Positions 19,573 to 29,379 of a DNA stretch of 64,000 nt are shown one piece after another. The translations under genes were made by a program, and so were the position numbers. Numbering within the stretch: the first letter of the stretch is position 1; each line of letters starts with the position of its first letter. Under the pieces are notes generated by a model, which was not told where the DNA came from, made no database searches, and worked only from the letters and a program-made list of their open reading frames with translations. Location of the stretch: NCBI GenBank assembly GCA_019828565.1, contig JAHDYR010000016.1:186001-250000 (forward strand), read 5' to 3'. This DNA is from Carpediemonas membranifera. Lineage: Eukaryota; Fornicata.

Positions 19573-21054
19573 TTACGCATCTCCCGCTGTCGGGCTTACC
19601 GGCGTCTCTTCAGGCGCAGCTGGTGAGGCCGGCTCGACAGACGCCGCCTGAGCGGCAGGCTGTACCTCCCCGGCTGCTGGCTGGGCGACATCCTGGCTGG
19701 CAGGGGCTTTCCGCTTCTTGCTGATTACCCTGGGTCTGAACAGAGTTTTGAGTCCGTCAACGGTACTGCCGGCCACGATGCCGCGGGGCAGAACAGGACC
19801 GTAAGCGCCGCTGACCCCAGTCATGTCGAACGAGGATGCGAGCACCCCGAAGCCCTGGCGTCTGTTGCACCCCTCCTCTCGTACCAGCCGCTCTCGCATG
19901 GCCCGCCGCTGCTGGTTCCTCGCCTCCAGCTCCTCGACTGTGAGCTCGGCATCCGGCCGCACGAGCATGTCTTCGTCCTCGTCGGTTGACTCACCCTCGT
20001 TGGCAGAGAGGTAGCCGTCGGGGACAAAGACCTTCTCGCGCTCTTCACGGTCTGCCTCCTCGTCAAGGTCGAGGTCATCATCGTCCGCACTACCCACATC
20101 GTCGCCATCGACCCACTCAACCTCGGCGCCCGAGTCCGTATCGTAGTCGACGCCCGACTCGTGTCCAAACGGGTCGACCGGCGTGCAGTGCCGTGGGAGA
20201 CGGGAGAACGTGCCAGTGTATGGCGGCCGATAGTCCTCGCTGAAGTACATCGCCCGACGCCTCGGCTTCAGCGCGGGGTGGGGCAGGTCGGTCGGCTTCA
20301 GGGCCATCCAGTCCGGCAAGCCTGCCATCATCGTCTGGAAGTCCGCCACTGCTCGGGGGAGGGGGTCCGCCGCCAGCCCAGCCAGGAGGTCGTCGGCGTC
20401 TGTCATGATACGCTCGTCGGGCCACTCCGTGACAGACCCCTGCCGTGCGGACTCCTCCTGCTCCCGGACGTCTCGGTAACGGGTTAGACCAAAGGTCTTC
20501 TTATACTCCTTGGGTGCCTGCTTGGGGGCGGGGCGGCGGGGCTGGGAGGCGGCCGGCTGGGATGGCGTGGGCTGGGTGGTCTGGGATACTGTCACGCCCG
20601 TCGCGGACCACATCGCGGCCATGCGCTGCTGCTTCTTCAGAGCCTTCGCCTCGGCGGCACGCTCCTTGGCCTCTTTCTCTTGCTGCTTGCGGGCCTTCTC
20701 CTCCTCCTTTCGGGCCCGCTCTTCTTCCTTGCGGCGGCGCTCCTCCTCGCGCTTTGCTTCACGCTCGAGCTTCTCGGCCTCCTTCTGCTTGCGCGCCTCC
20801 TCCTTCAGCCTCTTAGCTTCCTCGCGGGCAGCTTCTCTGGCTTTCTTCTCTTCCTCCTTCTGGATGCGGGCCTCCTCTTTCAAGCGACGCGCTTCCTCCT
20901 TCACGCGGCGGGCTTCCTCCTTGGCAGCTTCGCGTGCCTTCTTCTCTGCTGCTTTCTGCGCTTTCAATTGAGTTTTTGTCTTCCGTTCCGGGCGAGCAGC
21001 TTCAGGAGGTGCTGGCTCTGCTTCATCTGTTTCAGTTTCTTCCTTCGGAGGCAT
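19573..21054 (-). CDS. Chromatin assembly factor 1 large subunit (CAF-1 p150-like)
   Basis: 493 residues. The first about 150 are an almost pure Lys/Glu/Arg/Ala helix, the KER region of CAF-1 large subunits that binds DNA. Further on comes the diagnostic segment MYFSEDYRPPYTGTFS, then DPFGHESGVDYDTDSGAEVEW and a run of acidic residues. In known p150 proteins the equivalent is HENHRPAYYGTW..DYDSDEEWEE and the acidic domain that contacts H3-H4. CAF-1 deposits H3-H4 at replication forks. The C terminus is Ala/Pro rich. The start at 21052-21054 is the first ATG. Confidence 0.82.
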   Translation of the reverse strand: MPPKEETETDEAEPAPPEAARPERKTKTQLKAQKAAEKKAREAAKEEARRVKEEARRLKEEARIQKEEEKKAREAAREEAKRLKEEARKQKEAEKLEREAKREEERRRKEEERARKEEEKARKQQEKEAKERAAEAKALKKQQRMAAMWSATGVTVSQTTQPTPSQPAASQPRRPAPKQAPKEYKKTFGLTRYRDVREQEESARQGSVTEWPDERIMTDADDLLAGLAADPLPRAVADFQTMMAGLPDWMALKPTDLPHPALKPRRRAMYFSEDYRPPYTGTFSRLPRHCTPVDPFGHESGVDYDTDSGAEVEWVDGDDVGSADDDDLDLDEEADREEREKVFVPDGYLSANEGESTDEDEDMLVRPDAELTVEELEARNQQRRAMRERLVREEGCNRRQGFGVLASSFDMTGVSGAYGPVLPRGIVAGSTVDGLKTLFRPRVISKKRKAPASQDVAQPAAGEVQPAAQAASVEPASPAAPEETPVSPTAGDA

Positions 21055-21416
21055 TTGGCGGGATGAGCAGTATAAGGACCATCACCATCTTCAACGTCTA
21101 CCGGGGCCAGGTGGGGGCTGCTTCGGCGGCCATCTAACCAGGCAACAAGTCACCTCATGCCGCGCGGGGCGCGGTTTTGCTGATGTTTACGTGAGCGTGT
21201 ATAAATTGAGTACAAGGAGTGGTACTCAGAGGGGCCCTCCAGGCTAGCGCGAGATGCAGGAGGGATTCAGCAGCCCTTTAATGGGAGGGCTCAGCCTACT
21301 CGCCCCGCGGATGACCTGCGCATGAGGAAGAACCTGTCTGAGGTAGTGACAGAGCCGTGATATCGCCTTGTAACGTTTACCGTAAGCTAGACCCAGCTGC
21401 CACCCTAAGATACACC
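21055..21416. other. Intergenic stretch with a possible structured RNA
   Basis: 362 bp with no credible reading frame. Near 21199 the plus strand has a TATA-like TATAAATT. A GC-rich segment follows containing an AGCCCT/AGGGCT hairpin (21271-21290 region) and GGGGCCCTCC. The structure potential and unusual spacing would fit a small noncoding RNA, but I matched no snRNA, SRP, RNase P or tRNA signature. Confidence 0.2.
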
Positions 21417-23507
21417 TCACACCAGCTTGACTCCCTCGACTGTGGTGAACTTCGTCATGTACCTCTCGACGTCCCGCCTGAGCAGCATCACTGCCTGTCC
21501 GGCCAGACCAGCCATTGCATCATCGCCAGAGGCCCTGGACTGAAGCCAAGCTGCCCACTTCTCGACGCTCGCTGAGCTCCCCGACTCTACCAGAGTCGAC
21601 GGCGGGACGACGGAAAAGACGGCCGCAACTGCCCGGATGACGGCCGCAGATGTCGCAGGGTCGGCTGACTTGGTGTGACTCCAGAAGAAGTTGAGGCTCC
21701 TCATGGCGATGCCCAGGGAGCCCGGCCTCAGCGCGTGGCGGCGGATGGTGTCGCCAACAAGGGCGATCGCTCCTGGGATGACGAGGGGGTCGGACACACC
21801 GCTGGAGAGGACCATGCCTGCGATGGCCATGGCGTGTGGGCCCATTACATCTTCAGTCTTAGCCTGCGAAGCCGGAGACTTGGACAGGGCGATGCTTTGG
21901 CCCCTGCCCTCGCCCTCCCTCAGGACCGCCTTGCCCCACCGCCGCTCCTTGGGGCGACTCTCAACCTCTTGGATCATCGCCCGACTGACCTGGGCGTTCG
22001 GCTCGGGCGAGAGCTCGGCTGCCAGTGCCCTCAGTGCAATGAGCTTGTGTCCTGTGCTGACGGCCTGGTCAGCCAGGCTCTGGGCGATCGCTGCGGCGAC
22101 AGAGAGGGGCTCTGCCCGGATCAAGGATCGAATCGCGGAGATCTGGAGAGATATGAAGGATTCGCGGAGATCATCGGGGCCGAGATACGTGAGATTGAGC
22201 AAGATCTTTGTCAATCGTGGAAGCACGGGTTGTAGCGAGTCTGGGTTGGTCTTGCGGAGGTGGTCAATTCGATCCTGTATCTTGGGGAGGATCTCAATTC
22301 GATCAACAGCAGAATCTTTCTTCTGAAGATCCTCAATCAGATCATGCATCAAACCAGGCACGACCCTTGCCGGAAAACTCTCAAACTCTCCGGCATCTGG
22401 TGTCTCGTTCGATTCCGGCAAGTCAACCGCACCGCCATCGACCACAGCATCTAACAGAGCGAGAGTCGGAAGTCCAAACTGCTCATCATAAAGCGCCATG
22501 GCCGCTGATGTATCGGGCTCCATGCCGTACCACCGGGCCGACACCGCTGCCAGCGCTGCCCCGACGTACTGGACTGGCCTGCTCCGCACGGCCAGCCGCA
22601 TGTCCACCGCCTTGGATAGCGCCAGAGGAAGTTCCCGGGACGGGGTGGGAGTCGACCCGGCTCTGGGGGCAAGGATGAGCAGGGCGGTGAGTAGCTTCGA
22701 CTGGGTTGACAGGGAGGCTAGTGAGATGTTGTGGCTGCCGGCCAAGAACTGGGCGATTGAAGTTGATGTATGTGAGATCAGGGCAGAGTCGTCGTCGGAT
22801 TTGACCCGACCGCAGAGACTGACAACAACAGACTCTGGGACAACCGTGGTCGTCCCGCAGAGACTGACCAGCGTTGTGGCCGCGAAGGCCGGGCTGAGCA
22901 TTGACGGGCTCATTCCAGCAGCCACGGCCCTGGCCGCCGTCCTGGGTCCCAGGGCCGCGACAACGCTGGCCAGGGCCTGGGTGGGCGATGCTCTGGCCAG
23001 CGCTGCTGGTGTCTGTGCCGGCCATGCAGTGGCGCATTCGACAGCTCTTGCCACAGTGGCCGGTGCGACGTATTTGAACAGTGCGTCGAGGACAGACTCC
23101 GCAAAGGGCCCTGGGAGGAGGGAGCTGGGATGAGCCTGGTCAAAGCGGGCAGCGTGGCGGTGTACATGGTCTGCTATGGCCACCAACGGGTGTGGGCTTG
23201 GCGCGGTCGTGGCCATGGCGTGCAGGAGCGGGGCGTCGTCTAGAAGGGCGACTAACACGGCCACGGTCACCTGGTATGAAGCATGCGATGTAGATAGGGC
23301 TTGAACCATGGTTTGGAGGGCATCCTCATGCCTAGATGTGCGGAGAAGTGATAGAATCGCTGGAATGGCGTTGTCGAGGCAATTCAGCAGCGGTACCGAG
23401 TGATGGCGAAGAACAACGCTGAAGAAGATTACTTCTGCCTGTGTTTCATCGTATGAATCACATTCTGAGGGCGGTAGGCCAGCAACCTCGAATATACGTC
23501 GGAGCAT
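21417..23507 (-). CDS. TEL2/TELO2-like telomere maintenance protein
   Basis: 696 residues of alpha-helical repeat. The C-terminal third follows the TELO2 pattern. It has LIALRALAAELS (compare ILDVLTLAAQELS), then PHAMAIAGMVLSSG, RSLNFFWSHTKSADPATSAAVIRAVAAVFSVVP, and a closing WAAWLQSRA..GLAGQAVMLLRRD block. The N-terminal 300 residues are Ala-rich helices. In the TTT complex TEL2 stabilises PIK-related kinases such as TOR, ATM and ATR. Assignment is by pattern recall; the N terminus shows little. A variant element GGCAGGTTA sits just upstream. Confidence 0.62.
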   Translation of the reverse strand: MLRRIFEVAGLPPSECDSYDETQAEVIFFSVVLRHHSVPLLNCLDNAIPAILSLLRTSRHEDALQTMVQALSTSHASYQVTVAVLVALLDDAPLLHAMATTAPSPHPLVAIADHVHRHAARFDQAHPSSLLPGPFAESVLDALFKYVAPATVARAVECATAWPAQTPAALARASPTQALASVVAALGPRTAARAVAAGMSPSMLSPAFAATTLVSLCGTTTVVPESVVVSLCGRVKSDDDSALISHTSTSIAQFLAGSHNISLASLSTQSKLLTALLILAPRAGSTPTPSRELPLALSKAVDMRLAVRSRPVQYVGAALAAVSARWYGMEPDTSAAMALYDEQFGLPTLALLDAVVDGGAVDLPESNETPDAGEFESFPARVVPGLMHDLIEDLQKKDSAVDRIEILPKIQDRIDHLRKTNPDSLQPVLPRLTKILLNLTYLGPDDLRESFISLQISAIRSLIRAEPLSVAAAIAQSLADQAVSTGHKLIALRALAAELSPEPNAQVSRAMIQEVESRPKERRWGKAVLREGEGRGQSIALSKSPASQAKTEDVMGPHAMAIAGMVLSSGVSDPLVIPGAIALVGDTIRRHALRPGSLGIAMRSLNFFWSHTKSADPATSAAVIRAVAAVFSVVPPSTLVESGSSASVEKWAAWLQSRASGDDAMAGLAGQAVMLLRRDVERYMTKFTTVEGVKLV

Positions 23508-23523
23508 TTCATCAAACCAACCT

Positions 23524-23532
23524 TAACCTGCC
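23524..23532 (-). promoter_or_regulatory. GGCAGGTTA promoter-like element (variant)
   Basis: Two-base variant of TGCAGTTTA on the minus strand, 17 bp before the TEL2-like ATG. Confidence 0.35.
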
Positions 23533-23616
23533 ACCTGTATGTCCACAGACATGCACACGGCCACCAGACCAGCCCCCAACACTATACGTACGGCCCCATC
23601 CCACCCTAACCAACAT

Positions 23617-25803
23617 TTACTCGGCCACTTCAATCTTGAACCGCCGGACAACATCCTGGGCCCCAGCCCACTTCTCACTCAGCATACGCCGCCCGATAGC
23701 ACGGGTAGAGTCCCTCAGCCCGTGCTTCTTGACCTCAGCCATGAGCGGTTCCACCGTCTCCGCCAGTCCTTCGGCGATGTCGATGATGAGGCCGTCAGCG
23801 GCTGTCGTGTACCTCTCCGCAGTCTCCCAGATATACAGCGCCTCCTTGATCATGTCCCTCGCATGGTGGGTCAAGCCGAGCTCTTCAGCAAGCCTGCACC
23901 CAGCGACGAGCAGCTTCATTTGCTGCCCAAACGATGGCGACTCCGGCGAAGTCAGCTGTATAAACACCAAGGCCGCCGCTCGAGTGTCCCTGCTGGCACC
24001 GGTGTCCCTGTGGGCAGCATCCAGGACGGTCTGAACAACAGCAGCCTTGAGGGCGGGCAGACGGCGGATGGCGCGGTGTGCCTCGTTGGCGATCGACACC
24101 GTGACCTCGAGGTTGAGCGAGTACCGCTCGAGCAGTTTCTTAACAGACGCCTCGGTCTTGAGGCTGTCCGCAGAGCTTGTGTCGACCCCCTCGACCACAG
24201 ACCGGACGTACTCCAGTGTCACGTGTGCGATGAAGCGGTCTGCGATAGGCTCGCTCGACCGTGCGAGTGCGTCAACCACCCGCACGGCGAGGTCCTCGAG
24301 CAGGTGGGCGGCCATCTCCCGGCTTATCCCGATGAAGGGGTCCGACACGGCGAGGGCTGTGATCCTGTTGCTCGACTCGGTCGGGTCGGCGCACTGCTGG
24401 GCGATCGCCTCGACCAGACACATGAGGAGGTCAAGCGTGCTCCTGTCCAACTCCTCGATGGACGCGAGCTCATTCCTGGGCCCGTACACGCTCTGCTCTT
24501 CTACCTCAGTCGCCCTCGCCCCAATGGCGATGCGGATCGATCCGAGCCTCGTCCGCACCTGCTTGAGCATCTTGACCGAGTGGTGAGCCTTTGCCTTGGG
24601 ATGGGAGACGATCAGAGCGAGCATGGCCTTGGCAGGCCCAAAGAACGCGGCGTCGGGAAGCTCCAGGATAGGCTGCCAGAGGGACGAGACGATCGTTTGG
24701 AGCTGGTCAAAGCTCGCAGAGAAAAAACCGCGGTCAATAAAAGTCTCGATTAGATCGACCTTCGCGATATAATCATCCTGTGCGGTCAAGATATGATCCA
24801 ATATCCAGTCGATCTTATCCTCCAAAATCTCCTTTGGCAGGAATTGAATCCAGGGCTTAAGTACCGAGGATGCCGTGGGAGTGTACATGTCGATGTCTGC
24901 CTGTGCCAGCTCGAGGGCAGCGGGGTCGTTCTTGACATCGAGCATGGCGCACGCCACTATATACGTCACAGCCGGGAACAGCGCTTCCCATTCATCCACG
25001 GGCGTCGCGGCCCGCTTCTCGGCGTGGTTACGGCGCTGCAGCATGTCCACCCTGCGCTGAGCCTGGCCCTTGTTCGCCTTCATCACGAGCATGGCGTCGT
25101 GCAAGTTCTCTATGTGTGACCCGAGCGACCCGAGTCTGAGGTTGGTGGGGTCGACGACCTCAGCCGGTGTCTGTGGGAAGAGCGTTGTGGGGACTACCCG
25201 GCCGATGCTCTGCTCCAGGGCAACCACGGAGCGGGCGAGGTAGGCGCGGGCGTGGGCCTGGATGACGACGTCGCCGATGCCACGGCAGGAGGTGCGGATA
25301 CGACGTATGACATCGTTCATCTCGTTCAGAGGGATCAGGAACCTGTATGTAGCGAGCAGGGCGAGCTCGATGTAGATTCTGGGGACCAGCTCGCGGATGG
25401 AGGAGATCTTCATGATCCAGTTGCGGCACGTCGACTTCACTTCTTCGTTGATCTCAGAGCAATCAAACTCGGCTGTCAGCTGTGGGTTAGCGGCGTAGGC
25501 ACGGTCGCGAAGGCGTCTGTAGACCTTCTCGCCGAAGGAATCAAGAACACGGATGGCTTCGTGCCACGTCCTGGAGTAGAATGAGGCGACGGAGGCGTCG
25601 GCAAGGTACTTGCATGCCTGAATAGTGGCCTTGAGTGCAGCAATCTTCTCATCCTGAGCCCAGCTGCGCTCAAGCGACTGAAGCAGCTCGCGAATTCCGG
25701 CGGTGATCTGCTTGCGCGTAGATCCCTTGATGGAACCGAGTTCGTCTGTCATAAGAATGACAGGGAAGGATTGCTCGATGGCGTCGATGTCTATATCCGC
25801 CAT
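23617..25803 (-). CDS. VPS35L-like retriever subunit
   Basis: 728 helical residues. The diagnostic block is RNWIMKISSIRELVPRIYIELALL, followed by RRIRTSCRGIGDVVIQAHARAYLARSV; human VPS35L has the same KIASIRELIPRFYVE and [21 protein letters not shown] order. Upstream, LDSFGEKVYRRLRDRA also matches. Retriever recycles membrane cargo from endosomes, independently of retromer. The start at 25801-25803 is preferred over an extension to 25851. The stop TAA gives TAAAT. The next two genes upstream encode a WASH subunit and snapin, also endolysosomal. Confidence 0.88.
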   Translation of the reverse strand: MADIDIDAIEQSFPVILMTDELGSIKGSTRKQITAGIRELLQSLERSWAQDEKIAALKATIQACKYLADASVASFYSRTWHEAIRVLDSFGEKVYRRLRDRAYAANPQLTAEFDCSEINEEVKSTCRNWIMKISSIRELVPRIYIELALLATYRFLIPLNEMNDVIRRIRTSCRGIGDVVIQAHARAYLARSVVALEQSIGRVVPTTLFPQTPAEVVDPTNLRLGSLGSHIENLHDAMLVMKANKGQAQRRVDMLQRRNHAEKRAATPVDEWEALFPAVTYIVACAMLDVKNDPAALELAQADIDMYTPTASSVLKPWIQFLPKEILEDKIDWILDHILTAQDDYIAKVDLIETFIDRGFFSASFDQLQTIVSSLWQPILELPDAAFFGPAKAMLALIVSHPKAKAHHSVKMLKQVRTRLGSIRIAIGARATEVEEQSVYGPRNELASIEELDRSTLDLLMCLVEAIAQQCADPTESSNRITALAVSDPFIGISREMAAHLLEDLAVRVVDALARSSEPIADRFIAHVTLEYVRSVVEGVDTSSADSLKTEASVKKLLERYSLNLEVTVSIANEAHRAIRRLPALKAAVVQTVLDAAHRDTGASRDTRAAALVFIQLTSPESPSFGQQMKLLVAGCRLAEELGLTHHARDMIKEALYIWETAERYTTAADGLIIDIAEGLAETVEPLMAEVKKHGLRDSTRAIGRRMLSEKWAGAQDVVRRFKIEVAE

Positions 25804-26050
25804 TCTTGTTGGGTCGTTTGTCTGCTCCGACTGGATGAAAGTCGTTTGCAAATGCAGAGGAGAGATGAAGTGTGGTTAACAAGGGTGAGGGAATAAAAAG
25901 GGATGAAGTGTGTGGCTGGGCCACGAAACAGAGCGTCTTCTTCATGCCCGTTTGATGTTCCTCTCGTCGGGCCGGCAGAGGTCTCGGACACTCAGAAAGA
26001 AGTGATGCTATTTAGTAATCTCCAAACGTCAACATGACATCCCCACAAGC

Positions 26051-26506
26051 CTACAAGATCTCATCCAACGCCAGCGTCTTCCCGCTCTCCTCGATGATCT
26101 TGAAAGCCGTCTCCCTCGGCACTGACGACATGATCATCTTGTTGAACACCTGCACTGTCGGAATACCCACCTTGAGCTGCCTATAGTACATGGCGTACTC
26201 GGGGTTGGACTGAAGGCCGCTGGGTGCGGCGGTGGCGGCCTCGGGTTGTGCCACGGCGCTTGTGCTCGCTTGCGCTGGTGCTTGTTCAACAGCCGCGGCG
26301 GGCATGTTCTCGGGCTCATCGGGAACCGTACTAAGCTTTGATTCTAACATGCATATGATCTCATTTGTGCGTGTGAGCGTCTTGTCGGCTTCGTCCAGCT
26401 TCGAATGACACGTCCGCGCGAATTCATCGATAAAATATGTCGTTGAGATGATAAAGGCGTTGATTGCAGCCAACGTACGTTCTCTATCAAGCGGCGCTGT
26501 CGACAT
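26051..26506 (-). CDS. WASH complex subunit 3 (CCDC53-like)
   Basis: 151 residues. The N-terminal helix (TLAAINAFIISTTYFIDEFARTCHSKLDEADKTL) and ICMLESKLSTVPD match the CCDC53 helix and its LDAKLSSIPG motif. The C-terminal YYRQLKVGIPTVQVFNKMI matches YLKMVQVGVPVMAIRNKM. An Ala/Pro/Gln linker joins them. WASHC3 is part of the pentameric WASH complex that activates Arp2/3 on endosomes. A GCAGTTTA element is 15 bp before the ATG. Confidence 0.88.
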   Translation of the reverse strand: MSTAPLDRERTLAAINAFIISTTYFIDEFARTCHSKLDEADKTLTRTNEIICMLESKLSTVPDEPENMPAAAVEQAPAQASTSAVAQPEAATAAPSGLQSNPEYAMYYRQLKVGIPTVQVFNKMIMSSVPRETAFKIIEESGKTLALDEIL

Positions 26507-26521
26507 CAGTACTCAGTGGGT

Positions 26522-26530
26522 TAAACTGCG
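26522..26530 (-). promoter_or_regulatory. CGCAGTTTA promoter-like element
   Basis: Minus-strand match to GCAGTTTA, 15 bp before the WASHC3 ATG. Confidence 0.55.
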
Positions 26531-26657
26531 TTTTTCTTCAAATGGGGCACGAGTCCGATAAGGAGTCTATAAGGGGCATATAAGACCCCATGCTTGTGTT
26601 TCTAGCAAACACGCTCGTCTTTACAAATGATCTCGTCATCTGACCCACGACCAGGGA

Positions 26658-27294
26658 TCAGGGCTGCTCGGTGGCTTCAGCCTCTGGATCTTGCTGGGGC
26701 TCGTCTACAACCTCCTCTTCGGGCGCTGGCTCTGCTTCCTTGATCTGCTCTGAGTCCTCCGGAGCAGCAGCTTCAGCCTCAGCCTCAGGCTCGGCAGCGT
26801 CTTCACTAACAATGGGCTCGGCCGGAGCATCGGATGGCGTCTCCGGGATGCCGTCCGCGGTGACTGCCGCCAGGGCGGCCATGGCCTCGCCGTTGCCGAC
26901 CTTAAGCTGATCAACCTCGCCCGACAGTTCCTCGAGCGCGTGCTTCTCCCGCTCGACCATGTCGTGTACCTGCCTATGCATCTTACCCACGCGTTGCTGG
27001 ACGGTGAGGACCTTGCCGCTGAGCTTGGTCACGCGCTTGTTGGCCGTCCGGAGCTTGTTGGAGTATTCGTCGAGTGGGACAACAGTGGCCACTTCCTTGA
27101 AGTCCTCAAGGGCTGAATAATGCATTAAAGTTGTACAAACTCTTCATGAGGTCACCAATCCGACTGAGGAGCTCGGCCTGGTTCGTCTGGATCGAGGAAA
27201 TGGACGTCATGATACTCTCCACGCCAGGCTTCAAGAATGACTGAATCTCAGTCGATAGAGTCTCCTGAAACGCAGTCTGCTCGCTTCCAGACAT
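26658..27294 (-). CDS. Snapin-like BLOC-1/BORC subunit
   Basis: Exons 27294-27141 and 27112-26658 give 202 residues. The N-terminal helix pattern (EIQSFLKPGVESI..SIQTNQAELLSRIGDL) and the second helix (VVPLDEYSNKLRTANKRVTKL..VQQRVGKMHRQV) follow human snapin (LLEFLRPAVQQL..RESQVELREQIDNL; LDLDPYVKKLLNARRRV) throughout. Snapin is shared by BLOC-1 and BORC, which act in lysosome and endosome positioning. The last about 75 residues are an acidic Glu/Ala/Pro tail not seen in animal snapin. Without splicing the first frame stops just past the intron. Confidence 0.8.
27113..27140 (-). other. 28-nt spliceosomal intron in the snapin-like gene
   Basis: Minus strand starts GTTTGTACAA and ends ATTATTCAG. 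Removal joins ..GDLMK and TLEDF in a continuous helix. The 5' end is identical over eight bases to that of the kinesin intron. Confidence 0.88.
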
Positions 27295-27404
27295 TGTTTT
27301 AGTAGTTTTAGTATGCTGACTTCCGGACTATTTGACAAGATCCTTAACCTGCGAATTATTCTCACATGTGACTCTCCTGCGACCCCAGCCAAACTATACA
27401 CCGT

Positions 27405-29219
27405 TTAAATCTGATCGACCTGCCGGACCTCCGTAACCCGCGCCCTGACGCCGTCCGTCGTCGGGTTCAGCATCAGCACGCACGTCTTCTGGCCCCCAAG
27501 CTCGCTGTTGTCCTTCACCGCTGCTGCGAGTGACGCCTCGCGGTCTCTGGACAGCCAGCCCCTGTTCTTGCGGGTCTCGGGCTCCACGACGTACGTCCTC
27601 CCCGCCATCTCTGCCCGGGGCTCCGTCCTGGCGTCCTCAGCGTGCTGTGCGAAGGGGTGGAGCTCCTCGTCGTCGGCCAGCTCACCCAGCCGTCTCATGT
27701 CGTCCGGGTGGCGGGCACAGCGGACGATGCGGCCGCCCTGCTTCGAGTAGAGCACGCCGTACCAGTCGACGGTGCGTTTGGCCACGGTTGACACGGCGAA
27801 GGTGGGGGCGGCGACCATGTAGATGATGGCACCCGCGACGAAGCCCCACTTCTTGAACATGAAGGGCTCGCCCCGCTCCTTGCCCTGCTGGCCGGCCACC
27901 ACGTCTACGAGCACCGTAAGCGTCCACTTGTTGACAACAATGGCGAGGTACGCGGCGATGAGGATGAGAGTGAGCATGAGTGCGTCGAGGGCGAGGTAGG
28001 GCGAGGGCGGGGTCCTGTCCGAGACGTACTGGTACAGCGACCACACTGCCCAGGGGCCGATGGACGCGAGCTGGGCGATCACGGAGAGGGTGGGGATGAG
28101 GATCACGGGCAGGGCCAGGGCTGCGAGGGTGACCTGCAGTCTGTTCTGGAGCCAGTCTGCCCTGGTGAAGTACGTGTCGAGCGTGACGAACTGGCGCTGG
28201 ACGAAGTTGAACGTCTTTTTGACGGGCTCGACCACGCGGAGGTCGCCTCTGAAGAGCACGCGCGGGTCGGCCACGATCCTCTTGCCCGTCTGGTGGGCGA
28301 TGTTGCTGACGGCCATGTCGTCCGAGTAGCCGCCGTCGCGCCAGATGTCCAGAATGCCGTGCCGGTTGGCCCTCAGGTCGGCCGTGCGGATCATGAAGCA
28401 GCCGCCCCAGGCGAAGGGGCAGTACTTGTTGGCAAACGACGAGAGGTTGATGATGCGGTAGAGCGACAGGAAGTGAGACATCAGAGTCGACTTCGTCTCG
28501 GGCGGGGGCACCTCCACGATGTAGCCCGTGCTGATCCAGTTCTTAGGCTTCTCGTCCTCGTCGTCGGGGTTGGCCATGCCTTCCTCAATCGCCCTGACGA
28601 GGATCTCGATGGTGTTGGGGTTCGTCCCGAGGTCGTCGTCGAGGAAGAGGGTGTAGCGGGAGTCGGGGTTGGACGCCTGGGTGCCGGCGATCATGTTGTG
28701 AATCTTCTGGGCGTTATGCCAGGAGAGGCCAGAGATGACCTGCTTGCACTCGATGTGGCGGCTGTCAGACGGGCTGCGGTTGGCGTAGAACTCCCTGAGG
28801 AAGTCCTCGATGTGCTCAGTGGCGGGGTCGTTCTTACTCTCCGTCACGAAGACGAACTCGACGTTTTGGTAGGATGTGGACGTCTGTGCGCGCCAGAAGT
28901 TGAGCTTCTCTGGGTTAAAGCCCTTGATGGGCATAACTACGGAGACGAGAGGCATCGTACGCTCCTCGTTCACGGCATCAGGGCAATTGTTCCTAACTCC
29001 GCGCAGCTTGTACCGAGAGATGGCAAGGATCGCCCAGAATGATGTGAAAGCCACGATAGTGACGAATGCTTCCGCGTTAAAGACGCATAGCAGGAGGAAT
29101 ACCAGGTTCAACATCCTCCAGCAGCGGGAACCTAAACCTGCTCGCGGGGCCAGGCTGACTGTGACCGGGGTGAGGCGGACGAGTTCTGTCTGAGTACAGC
29201 TATAGCATGTTTGCATCAA
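27405..29219 (-). CDS. GT21-like membrane glycosyltransferase (ceramide glucosyltransferase type)
   Basis: 604 residues. A hydrophobic N-terminal helix (about 36-66) leads to a GT-A domain. It has SVVMPIKGFNPEKLNFW, the FLDDDLG metal-binding aspartates, WGGCFMIRTADLR and GGYSDDMAVS. The late QxxRW site reads QRQFV, so that motif is altered. Three or four membrane helices follow (about 350-480). The segment TVDWYGVLYSKQGGRIVR matches the closing W.G..Y.L..GR block of GT21 enzymes. Glucosylceramide synthesis at Golgi or ER membranes is the likely role. The ATG at 29114 would put the first helix at the N terminus and may be the true start. The stop reads TAAA. Confidence 0.72.
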   Translation of the reverse strand: MMQTCYSCTQTELVRLTPVTVSLAPRAGLGSRCWRMLNLVFLLLCVFNAEAFVTIVAFTSFWAILAISRYKLRGVRNNCPDAVNEERTMPLVSVVMPIKGFNPEKLNFWRAQTSTSYQNVEFVFVTESKNDPATEHIEDFLREFYANRSPSDSRHIECKQVISGLSWHNAQKIHNMIAGTQASNPDSRYTLFLDDDLGTNPNTIEILVRAIEEGMANPDDEDEKPKNWISTGYIVEVPPPETKSTLMSHFLSLYRIINLSSFANKYCPFAWGGCFMIRTADLRANRHGILDIWRDGGYSDDMAVSNIAHQTGKRIVADPRVLFRGDLRVVEPVKKTFNFVQRQFVTLDTYFTRADWLQNRLQVTLAALALPVILIPTLSVIAQLASIGPWAVWSLYQYVSDRTPPSPYLALDALMLTLILIAAYLAIVVNKWTLTVLVDVVAGQQGKERGEPFMFKKWGFVAGAIIYMVAAPTFAVSTVAKRTVDWYGVLYSKQGGRIVRCARHPDDMRRLGELADDEELHPFAQHAEDARTEPRAEMAGRTYVVEPETRKNRGWLSRDREASLAAAVKDNSELGGQKTCVLMLNPTTDGVRARVTEVRQVDQI

Positions 29220-29379
29220 TTACCGCGCGTTTCCAGCTTTCGGTTGAGCCGCCGCTCCTTGCTATCATCCTGTCCTGCTCCAGCTCTCAGATCCAGCACG
29301 CCGTCACCCCAGCGACTGATTTACCTGATTTACCTATACTATGTACTGCGCCATCCTTGTACTGTTACACAGCCATCTT

